From Rhodamnia argentea (taxonomy: Eukaryota > Streptophyta > Magnoliopsida > Myrtales > Myrtaceae), in contig NC_063153.1 of NCBI RefSeq assembly GCF_020921035.1, positions 14,508,001 to 14,572,000 of the forward strand: DNA of 64,000 nucleotides, given 5' to 3'. Below the pieces are notes generated by a model. The model worked only from the letters and a program-made list of their open reading frames with translations, was not told where the DNA came from and did no database searches. Made by a program: the position numbers and the translations under genes. Shown here in pieces: positions 38,291-48,494 of the stretch (its first letter is position 1; each line of letters begins with the position of its first letter).

Positions 38291-41072
38291 TTACAGTTCG
38301 TCATGAGAACGTCCTTTTGCCGTGACCAAGTTTTGTTGGTTCTCTAGTATGTACCGCGTTGCAAGTGCCGCATGAAGAGCCGCCCCGTATGGAAGCGCAT
38401 CTTCGTTAAGCTTGTAGTGTGGGGAGTGGCCAGCTTCCATCTTCCCTAGGCTCTTGTCCTTCATCCCGACAAAGTAGAAGTAAGCTGGGATCACCTCCGA
38501 ATAAAACGAGAAGTCCTCCGAACCCGTCAATGGTTTCATCTCTAGAACGTTGTGTAGGCCCAGCATGTCCCGTGCGACATTCTCGAAGTGCTCGTGCAAA
38601 GCTTTGTCGTTAATCGTCACCGGGTAGAAGGGCATAGAGCTAAACGAGACCGTCACATTGCACCTCTGCACGCTCGCTTGTCTCGTGATGACCTGTTACG
38701 TATTGTAACTTATGGTATTATGCTCCGCAAGATTTTTGAATCCTCCGAAGCCTAAAAATACTCCAAACGGTGAAAAAAAAATTGAAGTAACTTTGAGACG
38801 GGGTGCGATTAATGGGAAGATGAAAGAGCATTGCTAGTTAAGCGGAGATGAAGCTAAGGCAAAACCGGAAGGATCTCACCTCTTCGATTCTTTGTCTAAG
38901 TCGGATGAAGCTGTCCTTGGAAAGTGCCCTGAATGTGCCACCTATAGTCACAGAATCAGGAATCACATTGAACGCGCCGCCTCCTTCGATCTTAGCCACT
39001 GTGACCACCTGCACGTATTCACTTAAGATTTGAAATGCCGATTGGACGGCTGGTAATTCGGTCATAGCCCTGACTATGAGGATCAGATGAGAAATCCCGT
39101 CGAACTTGGAATGTACGAGGAGATTTCATCCATAACTCATGAATAGAACGTCCATTAAGTGATTCTACAGCTCAGTTGGCTGATGCAAAGAATTTGCTGT
39201 GTGTGAGAGAGAGAGAGAGAGATAGAACCTGGGAATCTAGTGGATCGGCTTCACGTGAAATCAGATGCTGCAGACTAACAATCACGTTGGATGCTGCTAC
39301 AATCGGATCTATTGTGTGCTGCGGAATCACCGCATGACCTCCATTTCCGGTTATTACTGCCTCAAAGAAACCACATGCCGCCAAAAGAGGACCGGATCTG
39401 GTTGCCACTGCACCGATGGGGAACTTGACGGAAAGGTGCAGTCTGAAGATGGCATTAACATTTTCCAGGGCTCCATCATCTATCATTTTCTTCGCTCCTC
39501 CGCCTCCTTCCTCGGCTGGTTGAAAAACGAGAACCACTGTCCCCTATAAACAAAAAATCCATCTACTCGTCAGCTCTAAGACAAGGAATGACAAGCAGTG
39601 TACACAAAGATGTATCTCCACCGGAAGAAATGAATTTTCAAGGTAAAAATGCAGTTCTGCAGAAGAGATCAAACATTCCCCAGAAAAGGAAAGGTATAGG
39701 TTTCCTCTCCAGGGATGTCTCTCGCCCAAACATGCAAAGCTCAATGATTACCTATGTCATTAGAGTTCGATAATGAAAAGCTTCTCTTACAATCCAACGC
39801 TTAAAGATATTGTGCAGAACACATAAGGCAGTCACAGTTAGAGAATTGAAGCTAGTCCATTCTAGTTTTAAACATCTTTTGGCTCATTTCTGCAAACTAG
39901 TACTGGAAAGAGAGTGGAAGCACTGTAGTTTCCGGACCAATTCCAAAGGTCGGTTAAGCACTCGGGCTTAAGTCGAGCAACTGGAGAAAACAAGCGGGTC
40001 GAAAACTGTCAGTGAATGTTAGAACCGAAATATATCTCAGCGTAATAGTCGTGTAGCGTATGGTTATGTCGGAACCGGTTGCCTGCTTCTTTACTTTTTA
40101 AGTGAAGTTGCATTCCCTTCTAGGTGATTGATGACAAAGCTCAAACTTCGGGTGGAAGCTCACAGACCAGTTACATCGAGAAGAAGAAACCTGTAACTGG
40201 TCACGATGACGTTGAAGCAACTTGGCTGCGCCGAGAAGCATAGCAACATGACCATCATGTCCACAGGCATGCATTTTCCCAAGTACTTTGCTCTTGTGCT
40301 CCCACTCTACACTTTCCTGTAGCAACCCAAAAGCCTCATCAATTCTGTTTCTCTTCAATAGCATTAGCATCTCATATTAGTTGAACCAGTACACTATTAC
40401 AACAGCCCAAAGTAACTTCTTATAGTCACCTGAATAAATCAAGATCATGCCAAATTCAGCAAAGCATTGTAAATCAGCTAAAATTTCTCTGCAAGGGTCC
40501 ACCACTTTACTTTTCCTGTTCAGCCCAAGGACCACTATTTGATCAATTATCCTTGGAAGTCCATGTAAACCCACCCTTTCTTCTTTCCTTCTCTCTTCTT
40601 TTTCATCACATGGCACAACTGCATATTTAGGTTGACTTTTCTGTACTTTTTTAACACTGCAACTACGTCCCCAAAAGAGGGGGGAAAAAGCAAACTTTTA
40701 ACAAACCTCCATTGCCAAAGCGTCCATATCAGCTCGAATTGCTACAAACGGTGGCTTCCCAGTTCCGACGTAGCCCACAACGCCAGTTACAGCAAGTGGG
40801 TGTTTGTACTGGACACCCATCCGATCAAGCTCTGACCTTATGAGCTTGCTGGTCTCAAATTCCTCGAAACCAAGCTCTGGGTACTCGTGTATACTCCTCC
40901 TGATGCTCACCATGTAGTCCACAATCTCTGTTTTCTGAGCTAAATTCAGAAAATCCACTGGGATCTGAGCCAGTTGTTCTGGGGTCAAACCTGGTTTGTA
41001 TGAACACAAACATGATCGTGGGACGAGCATGTGATGAATTAGAAGCAGAAGTACCCATTTCGAGATTCCCAT
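38291..41072 (-). CDS. IAA-amino acid hydrolase, ILR1-like (copy A)
   Basis: Exons on the minus strand: 41072-40707, 40316-40191, 39543-39229, 39008-38880, 38692-38291; 445 aa. M20-family amidohydrolase that frees auxin (or jasmonate) from amino acid conjugates. It has a signal peptide ([19 protein letters not shown]) and ends HDEL, so it should reside in the ER. Metal ligands by family alignment are C140 and H142 in HACGHDGH, E176 in QPAEEG, H200 and H401. Also present are PQHTIDP and GSEDFSF. Oddities relative to copy B: the conserved FGLH around ligand H200 reads FRLH (GGA to AGA) and GKGGHAA reads GNGGHAV, which hints at changed substrate use or weakened activity. A TATA-like ATATAAA sits about 85 bp upstream (41156-41162). 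Confidence 0.92.
39198..39222 (-). repeat. (CT)n microsatellite at the start of intron 3, copy A
   Basis: Read on the gene strand, the intron begins GTTCTATCTCTCTCTC, so the repeat starts within ten bases of the donor at 39228. Confidence 0.85.
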
Positions 41073-41339
41073 CGCGTTAATACGGAGCGAGTGACTCCGT
41101 AGAGATTGAAATCTGAGATGGTTGGGAGACCTTGTGGAGATACAACAGGTGTGGGTTTATATTTGTAATGGAATCGAAACAAAAGATGCTCCTTTTCTTT
41201 TTCTTTTTATTTTTGTTTCTTGAATGGAATGCAAGAACCTCGGTTTGGCGGGGACAAGAAATTGACATTGGCGAATTGAAAATATTTTGTTTGGCCAAAA
41301 AGAAACTGCAAACTTTTTCCAGAATTTCGTGGACTACTG

Positions 41340-41865
41340 TTATCTCGTTGGTCTGCAAACAGATGATTTCTAAATTTTGGTCCAATATGCAATATCGTCT
41401 TGAGAATTTTAATTTGTTCAGTGATCCCTAGACTATTAATAAATATTCAATATAATCCCTTAACTATATTGATACGTTCAATATTGACCGTATGTTAATC
41501 TTTTACGTTTTATCGAGTTAGCAGAATCTGTTGGTATGCTTACAATTCGTTAGATTTGAACGGTGACCAACAGAAAAAGAAGTTATGCGTGAATTATCCA
41601 AATAAGATGTTCATCTCAAACTAGGTAAAAAAATCCATGCATAATATATATTAACCCCATAATTTTTTCCCTTTTTCAAAAGTAGATGGACATGTTGACT
41701 CGTGAGCTTTAAAAATCTAACTAAGCATATTAGAACCTTCCTCATTGAATAATATCTGACTTGTCATTTAAATAAATTGAACGACAACATTGAACAAAAT
41801 AAAAATCCAAAAATAACATCTTACATTGAGCCAAAGTTTAGAGACTACTTATATCATTATCCCTT
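41340..41865. mobile_element. TIR element related to the PQQL intron 19 MITE
   Basis: The left part has TCTAAATTTTGGTCCAATAT and TGATCCCTAGACTATTAATA. The right part has the inverse GAGCCAAAGTTTAGAGACTA followed by CATTATCCC. The interior is AT-rich and non-coding. It lies 270 bp upstream of copy A. Confidence 0.5.
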
Positions 41866-42721
41866 TCCGTTTAAAAATCTCATTACATCTTTTTTTGTCG
41901 TACTATCGCATAATCTACCATAAATCATTCATATCATAAATTTAAAAATCTCTCTATGAGAGAAGGAAGACGAGTATACACAAAAAAGCATCGGGATTGC
42001 CTGTTGCTTGTTAGGTTAGCCTTGGTGCTCGGGAGGCTTGTGGTAGTCACCAGAATGTCATGTGCACGCTCGTGGAATCTAAGGCATCTTTAAGTTCAGT
42101 TGGAATGCTGGTTGAGGTTGTTTTACAGTGCACCATTTAGCAAAATTACATCTTTTAGGTAGGAGAAGTGGCACTGTAATCCGAATCTCTAGAGTTCTTA
42201 CTGCCAAAACAACCTCGGTCACGTAAACCCGTGGCTACTCCGGTGCCGACACCTCGTAATGGCAAGGTGAGCGGCAAGAATAGATCCCATCTCAAATGGT
42301 GGGGGGCAAACTGGTCTGTCTTCATAAATGGTGAAACATAGCCAAAAGTAGAACCCAAAGTAATGTTATGTGCATTGACGTACTCTTTCATAGTAGCTAT
42401 TGTTTGAGGACAATCATATGAAGCCTAACATGTAAGGTAATAACCAGATTCTATCACTGTGAAACCACAATCTTCTTGCTTGCTCAAAACAAAAGTTCCA
42501 GCAATTGAGGCCGAGCTAAGGTCACTCTAACAACACAATCGCCGCAACTGTGTCCTACCTCAGCTTGCAGGCTGCAATGATCAGCAATGCCATATTTACA
42601 TACAGCTCCAAACATTTGTTTCTTTTTTTCCCCGTTTGGGCCATAAATCTCCATGTAGTTGTTGGCTGTCTTAAGTTATTAGAAGCTTAAAACAAGTTCA
42701 CATCAAGAAAGCACAGGCACC
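41866..42721. other. Spacer between the two ILR1-like genes
   Basis: From about 42000 it is the duplicated 3' flank of the hydrolase unit. No gene is seen. Confidence 0.5.
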
Positions 42722-43635
42722 TCACAATTCGTCGTGAGAACTTCCTTTTGCTGCGCCCGACTTTTGTTGGTTCTCTAGGATGTATCGCATCGCAAGTGCC
42801 GCGTGAAGCGCCGCTCCATATGGAAGTGCATCTTCATTGAGCATATAGTATGGGGAGTGCCCTGATTCCATCTTCCCTAGGCTCTCGTCCTTCATCCCAA
42901 CATAATAAAAGTAACCCGGGATCACCTCAGTATAGAACGAGAAGTCCTCTGAACCCATCAATGGTTCCATCCCTAGAATCTTGCGTGGGCCCAGCATATC
43001 CTGCGCGACACTCTTGAAGTGCTCGTGCAAAGCTTTGTCGTTAGCCGTCACCGGGTAGAAGGGCTTAGCACTGAATGAGACCGTCGCATTGCACCTCTGT
43101 ACACTTGCTTGTCTCATAATGACCTGTAACATGTGTTTAAATAGAATATGTTTGTAACTTAAGGTATTACACTATCCAAAATTTAAAATCTTCTGTAGAC
43201 TTGAAGTATTCAAACGGTGAAAGAAGGCATAACTTTGAGAATGGGGGGATAAATCAGAAGATGAAAGGGCACGTTGAGTGGAGATGAAGCTAAGGGAAAT
43301 CAGATGGATCTCACCTCTTCGATTCTTTGTTTAAGTTGTATTAAGCTGTCCATTGAAAATGCCCTGAATGTGCCACCTATAGTCACAGAATCGGGAATCA
43401 CATTGAACGCACCGCCTCCTTCAATCTTAGCCACCGTAACCACCTGCAAGTATTCATTTAAGAGTTGAAATGCTGATTGGGGGCTGGTAATTCAGTCCCA
43501 GCCCTCCCTATGAGGATAGGACGAGCTAAATCCCGTCAATCTTGAATCGTAACAGGAGATTTAATCCATAAATCATGATTAGAACGTCCATTAAATGATT
43601 CCACAACTCCATTAGCTCATGCAAAGAAATTAGTG

Positions 43636-43670
<35 letters not shown>

Positions 43671-45509
43671 CTGCGAATCCAATGGATCGGCTTCACGTGA
43701 AATGAGATGCTGCAGACTAACAATCACATTGGATGCTGCTACAATCGGATCAATTGTGTGCTGTGGAATTGCCGCATGACCTCCCTTTCCGCTTATTACC
43801 GCCTCGAAGAAGCCACTTGCAGCCAGAATAGGACCGGGTCTGGTTGCCACTGCACCAATAGGGAATCTGACAGAAAGGTGCAGTCCGAATATGGCATTAA
43901 CATATTCCAGTGCTCCGTCATCTATCATTTTCTTCGCTCCTCCGCCTCCTTCCTCAGCTGGTTGAAAAACAAGAACCACCGTCCCCTGTAAAAAAACGAA
44001 AGACAAGCAGTGTACACAGAAATAAATCTTGATCAAAAAGAAGTGAATTTCCAAGGTAATAATGCAGTCTATCTGCAGAAGAGATCAAATATTGCCTAGA
44101 AAATGAAAGGTATAGGTTCCTCTGTAGGGATGTCTCATACACACACGCGCGAAGGCTCTTTCTGTCAATGATCACCTACATTGTTACAGTTTGGTATACA
44201 GAGCAATTTGCCGATCGTATTGAATTCTTAACCATGGAGGACAATTAAAAGCTTCTCTTACACTCCAACGCTTAGTGCTATTGTGCAGAACACACAAGGC
44301 AGTCGTAGTTTGAAAATTGAAGCTAGCCCATTCTAGTTTTAAACATCTTCACCCCAGCACTTCAAACCAGTATTGGAAAGAGAGCGGCAGTACTGCAGTT
44401 TCCAGACCAATTCCGAAGGTCGGTTGAGCACTCAGACTTAAGTCGAGCAACTGGAGAAAACAAGCGGGCCGAGAACTGTTGTGAATGCATTCCATTGTAG
44501 GTGATTGATTTTGCACATTGATTGACATAGAAGCTACAATACATCCACAACATGACTACAGGAACAAAAGCTCAAAACTTCTGCTGGTGGAAGATTCCTG
44601 ACCAGGTACGTTGAGAGAAAAAGAACAAACCTGTAATTGGTCACGATGACCTTGAAGCAACTTGGCCGCACCAAGAAGCATAGCAACATGACCATCATGT
44701 CCACAGGCATGCATTTTCCCAGGAATTTTGCTCTTGTGCTCCCACTCTACACTCTCCTGTTGCAACCCAAAAGCCTCATCACAATGTTTCTCTTCAACAG
44801 CATTAGCATCTCAAATAAATTAGTGATCCAGTACACGATTACAACAGCGAAAGTAACGTCTTATATTCAAATGAATAAATCAAGAGCATGCCAAATTCAG
44901 CAAAGCATTGTAAATCAGCTCAAGTTTCCCTGCTAGGTCCACCCCTTTACTTTTCCTGTTCAGCCCAAGGACCACGGTTTGATCAGCTCTTGGCAGTCCA
45001 TGCAAATCCACCCTTTCCCTTTCCTTTTCTCTTCTATTTCGTCACATGACACGATCGAGTATCTAGGTTGACTTGTCTGTCCTTTTTTGACAGTGTAACT
45101 AATCCCCAAAAAGAGGGGGGGAAAGAGCAAACTTTTAACAAACCTCCATCGCCAAAGCATCCATATCAGCTCGAATTGCTACAAACGGTGGCTTCCCAGT
45201 TCCAATGTAACCCACAACACCAGTAACAGCAAGTGGGTGTTTATACTGAATACCCATCCGATCAAGCTCTGACCTTATAAGCTTGCTGGTCTCAAATTCC
45301 TCAAAACCAAGCTCTGGGTGCTCGTGTATCCTCCTCCTGATGCTCACCATGTAGTCCACGATCTCGAGTTTTTTAGCAAGAGTGAGAAAACCCACTGGGA
45401 TCTGAGCCAATTCTTCTGGGGTCAAACCCGTTCTTGATGAACACAAGCATGATTGCGGGATGAGCACGTATGGAATTAGAAGCAGGAGGACCCATTTCGA
45501 GATACCCAT
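42722..45509 (-). CDS. IAA-amino acid hydrolase, ILR1-like (copy B)
   Basis: Exons on the minus strand: 45509-45144, 44756-44631, 43985-43671, 43443-43315, 43123-42722; 445 aa, with exon sizes identical to copy A. Signal peptide [20 protein letters not shown] and a C-terminal HDEL place it in the ER lumen. All family ligands are present (C140, H142, E176, H200, H401), and the motifs FGLH, GKGGHAA, PQHTIDP and GSEDFSF are canonical. This copy therefore looks like the fully conserved enzyme. It releases free auxin from conjugates, so it adjusts the local auxin pool. Its upstream region differs from copy A: the TATA-like motif is lost and a 925-bp element begins 125 bp before the ATG. Confidence 0.94.
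43638..43668 (-). repeat. (CT)n microsatellite at the start of intron 3, copy B
   Basis: On the gene strand the intron begins GTTCTCTCTCTCTC directly at the donor (43670); the run is longer than in copy A. Confidence 0.88.
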
Positions 45510-45633
45510 TGAGTCGAGACTCCCAAAGCGAGCGAGATGAGATTGAAATCGGAGAAAGTTGGGAATACTTTGTGGGCGGATACAGGTGTTGGGCTTCGTT
45601 TGTAGCAGAGCCGAAGCAAAAGATGCCCCCTAA

Positions 45634-46558
45634 GGGCGCGCATCGTAAAACTTCTGATTCTGCTTCAGAAATCAATTTTTGATTAAAAATTATTATTTTT
45701 ATTTTTACCTCAAAAGTTATTTTTAATCAAAAAAATTCATTTAGTAATTATTGAAAATTTTTACTTCTAAAACATTATCAACACAAAATATTCTGCAAAA
45801 AATTATTAGCGATGACCAAAAAATTTCTACTTCATTTTTTAACATTTTAAATTTCTTTAAAAATAAAAATTTATTTTTTATTTTTTACTTCGATGGCCAG
45901 AAATGATGACTTGGCGGCGGTGGTGGCTAGCGCGGTGGTCGATGGTTGACGATAGAGGGCGGCGGTTGGCGGCGATTGTGGCCGGCAAAGGTTGACAGTG
46001 GGCGGTGATTGGCAATTGGTGGCGGCCGGTGGTGGTCGGCAGTAGTCAACGGCGGTGGTGGCCGGCCGTCGTAGGCGGCAATGGGCCGGCGGAGGTCGGC
46101 GATGGTTGGCTACCGGAGGCGGTAGACGGGTGGTGGTCGGCAAAAGTCTACGGTGGGCGAGGGCAGCCGATGGTCGGTGGTTGGCGGTGGTCGTGGGTGG
46201 CGGTCGGTGGAGGTCGACGATGGGCGGCTATTGGCGATGGTCCGTAGCGGCGATGGTCCGTAGCGGGGAAGGTTAGCGGAGGTGGATATGATCGAAAAGA
46301 GGGTGAGGGTGTAATAAAAAGAAGGTGAAGCGAAAAGTACTTCTTGAGTTTGAGAAGTTATTTTTTTTTAACTTCACAAATTGAGGAAAAAATAACTTCA
46401 AAAGTATAAATTCACTTCAGAAGTGGAAATTTCTTTCAAAAGTAAATTTTTTTACCAAACTAATTTTTGTTTCAGAAGTTATATTACCAAACGGATTTCT
46501 ATTCCACAGGCATTTCTGGAGTAAAACTTCACTTTCAGAAGTGAAATCATGCGTACCC
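45634..46558. mobile_element. PIF/Harbinger-like non-autonomous TIR element, 925 bp
   Basis: The ends are GGGCGCGCATCGT and, inverted at the right, GGGTACGCATGAT, followed inward by AAAACTTCTG-like and TTCAGAAG words. It is flanked by a 3-bp duplication TAA (45631-45633 and 46559-46561), the PIF/Harbinger hallmark. The homologous upstream DNA of copy A (41180-41310) lacks it, while sequence beyond its right end (about 46600-46720, GAGAACCTCGGTTTG.CGGGG) matches copy A again. It inserted after the hydrolase duplication. There is no transposase. The centre is a GC-rich minisatellite. Confidence 0.7.
45890..46280. repeat. G-rich minisatellite inside the TIR element
   Basis: About 390 bp of degenerate 10-15 bp units such as GGCGGTGGTCGGCGATGG with strong G/C strand asymmetry, between AT-rich arms. 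Open frames here on both strands are repeat translations, not genes. Confidence 0.75.
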
Positions 46559-46561
46559 TAA

Positions 46562-47225
46562 ATTTCCACTGCAGTCCTTGGAGTTGGCAAATGAAAAAGA
46601 TGAAAAAAACGGATTTCTGACACGAAAAAGAAAAGAAATCCAAATGCGAGAACCTCGGTTTGACGGGGACAAGGAATTGACATTGGCAAATTGAAAATAT
46701 ATTTTGTTTTTGGCCAAAATACTTAAAACTGGTCTCCATTTATGTTAACATCGTCTGAAATGCTTTTATCACACTGAGAATAACGAGCTTCCATTATACT
46801 TGACAATTCCATTATGCTTTCATTTTAGTGATTATCCAATCCGATAATATCGCGTTTTTCCTCGAAATGTCGGTAACATAGTATATAATCTCAAATTGTA
46901 ATAACAACCCTGCATTAATGATTTCCCCCAAGTTATGGCAAAGTTCGTGCAATTCTCGTAATTCGATCGCACTTAGGTTGAGCGACTTGCTATCTTAATA
47001 GGTAATAGAGTAACGGGAGGATACTATCACTTAATTCCGGCTAGTGACTTATAGTTTCTATCCTTAATAATTGTACCTCCAACCATTTTAATTTACTTGA
47101 AGTAACTATAAACTCGATTGCACATGTAATTCTTACTCCTTTATGCATAGTAATTCCGGTGTCATAAGGTGTGGAAATATTAGTATTAAGTGATCCGGTA
47201 ATATTATAGCAAATAGATAATGTAT
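46562..47225. other. Intergenic DNA, partly duplicated from the ILR1 unit
   Basis: About 46600-46720 parallels the copy A upstream DNA (41220-41310). The rest holds nothing I can name. Confidence 0.4.
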
Positions 47226-47650
47226 TGAAAGTCCTAAAACTTATAAATGAAGTATAATTGAGTCTTACTTAAAACTTTCAAAAAGAGCAATTAAGTCTTA
47301 ATACTTTTAAAAAGCTCAATTAAGTCCTAAAACTTATCAGAAAGTGCAATTGAGTACTAGAACTTTCAAAAAGTACAATCAAGACATAAAACTTGTCAAA
47401 TTGTTGAAATCAAGTCCTCCTATTAATTGCACTTTTTCAAATTTTTAGAACTCGATTGCACTTTTTTCAAAGTTTTATGACTCGATTGCATTTTGATGAT
47501 AAGTTTTAGGACTTAATTGCACCTTTTAAAAATGTTACGACTTGATTGCACTTTGGTAATAAGTTTTGAGACTTAATTACACTTTTTAAAAATTTTAAGA
47601 CACCATTACATTTTGATAATAAGTTTTAGGGCCTCCGTTGCATTTATCCC
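47226..47650. mobile_element. Foldback element of inverted short units
   Basis: The left arm repeats AAGTCCTAAAACTTATCAGA and GTGCAATTGAGT-like units. The right arm carries the inverse (TCGATTGCACTTTTTTCAAA, then GTTTTAGGACTTAATTGCAC). The two arms meet near 47420, so a transcript would fold on itself. Same design as 53400-53600, 61208-61690 and 62675-63282. Confidence 0.6.
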
Positions 47651-47739
47651 GTAACAAATCATCTCAAACTATAAAACTGTAAGTAAGCTACGATCCAAAT
47701 GCTCTCTCTTGTAATCCGGCGGCCCACATTGGTCCGAGG

Positions 47740-48328
47740 GAAAATTTCAATTAAGGGCTCGAAGTGCCCTCATTTTATCAAATAAGGACATAAAGTGGTC
47801 TTTGTTTCAAATAAAGAGCGCCCTCTCGCCTGTGGTTGTCATCGGGGTCGCTTGCTCATTAGCGAGAGCCGACAACCCCGCCGGACTAGGTGAAGGCCAT
47901 CACTCTCTCTTGGACCTGGGTGAGGGTTGCAGCCCTCTCTTGACTTTAGTGAGGGCCTGTTGGCCCTCGCCACTATCGGCGACCCCAACGACAACCTTCG
48001 CCGCTAGACCGGTAGGCGAGAGGGGGCTACCTCTTGATTGTGTGTGTGTGTGTGTGTTTTTTTTTTTTTTAAGAAAAAGATAAGAGGAATAAACAAAGAA
48101 AAAATTACAAAAATTTCAAAAAATAAATGACGAAAATGCACCTCATTAATTAGTGAGATGCCTTTTTTTAGGCTGATATAGCCACTTTAGATTCTTATTT
48201 AAAATAATATCCATTTCATATCCTTATTTGAAACAATATAGACACTTCAGATTTTTATTTAAAATAAATTTTATTTTAAATTTTTATTTAAAAAAAATAG
48301 CATTTTGAGCCCTTAATTGAAGTTTTGG
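47740..48328. mobile_element. TIR element with GC-rich core
   Basis: The ends are AAAATTTCAATTAAGGGCTC and the inverse GAGCCCTTAATTGAAGTTTT. Inside are TTCAAATAAGGA..TAAAGTGG-like units, a GC-rich core (about 47815-48020: GGTGAGGGTTGCAGCCCTC, TTGGCCCTCGCCACTATCGG), a TG repeat and a poly-T run (48058-48070). No open frame has recognisable content. Confidence 0.55.
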
Positions 48329-48475
48329 CCGATTGACCTATGTCCGACCAAACAACAGAAAAAAAAAAATCACTGCCTGCTCATCTACACGCTCCGAAAA
48401 AATCCTGAATGCTCCTCTCGCTGATCAGTCTATCGCAGCACAGTTCCTCCATTGATGTCCTCCCGAACCTCCACC

Positions 48476-48483
48476 AAACCCTA
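48476..48483 (+). promoter_or_regulatory. Telo-box upstream of RNC1
   Basis: AAACCCTA lies 12 bp before the ATG, in the probable 5' leader. Confidence 0.5.
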
Positions 48484-48494
48484 GTTATCTTCTC

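Noticed and set aside
45871-46276. Three overlapping Pro/Arg/Gly/Trp-rich frames on both strands
   Set aside because: Translations of the G-rich minisatellite inside the TIR element.
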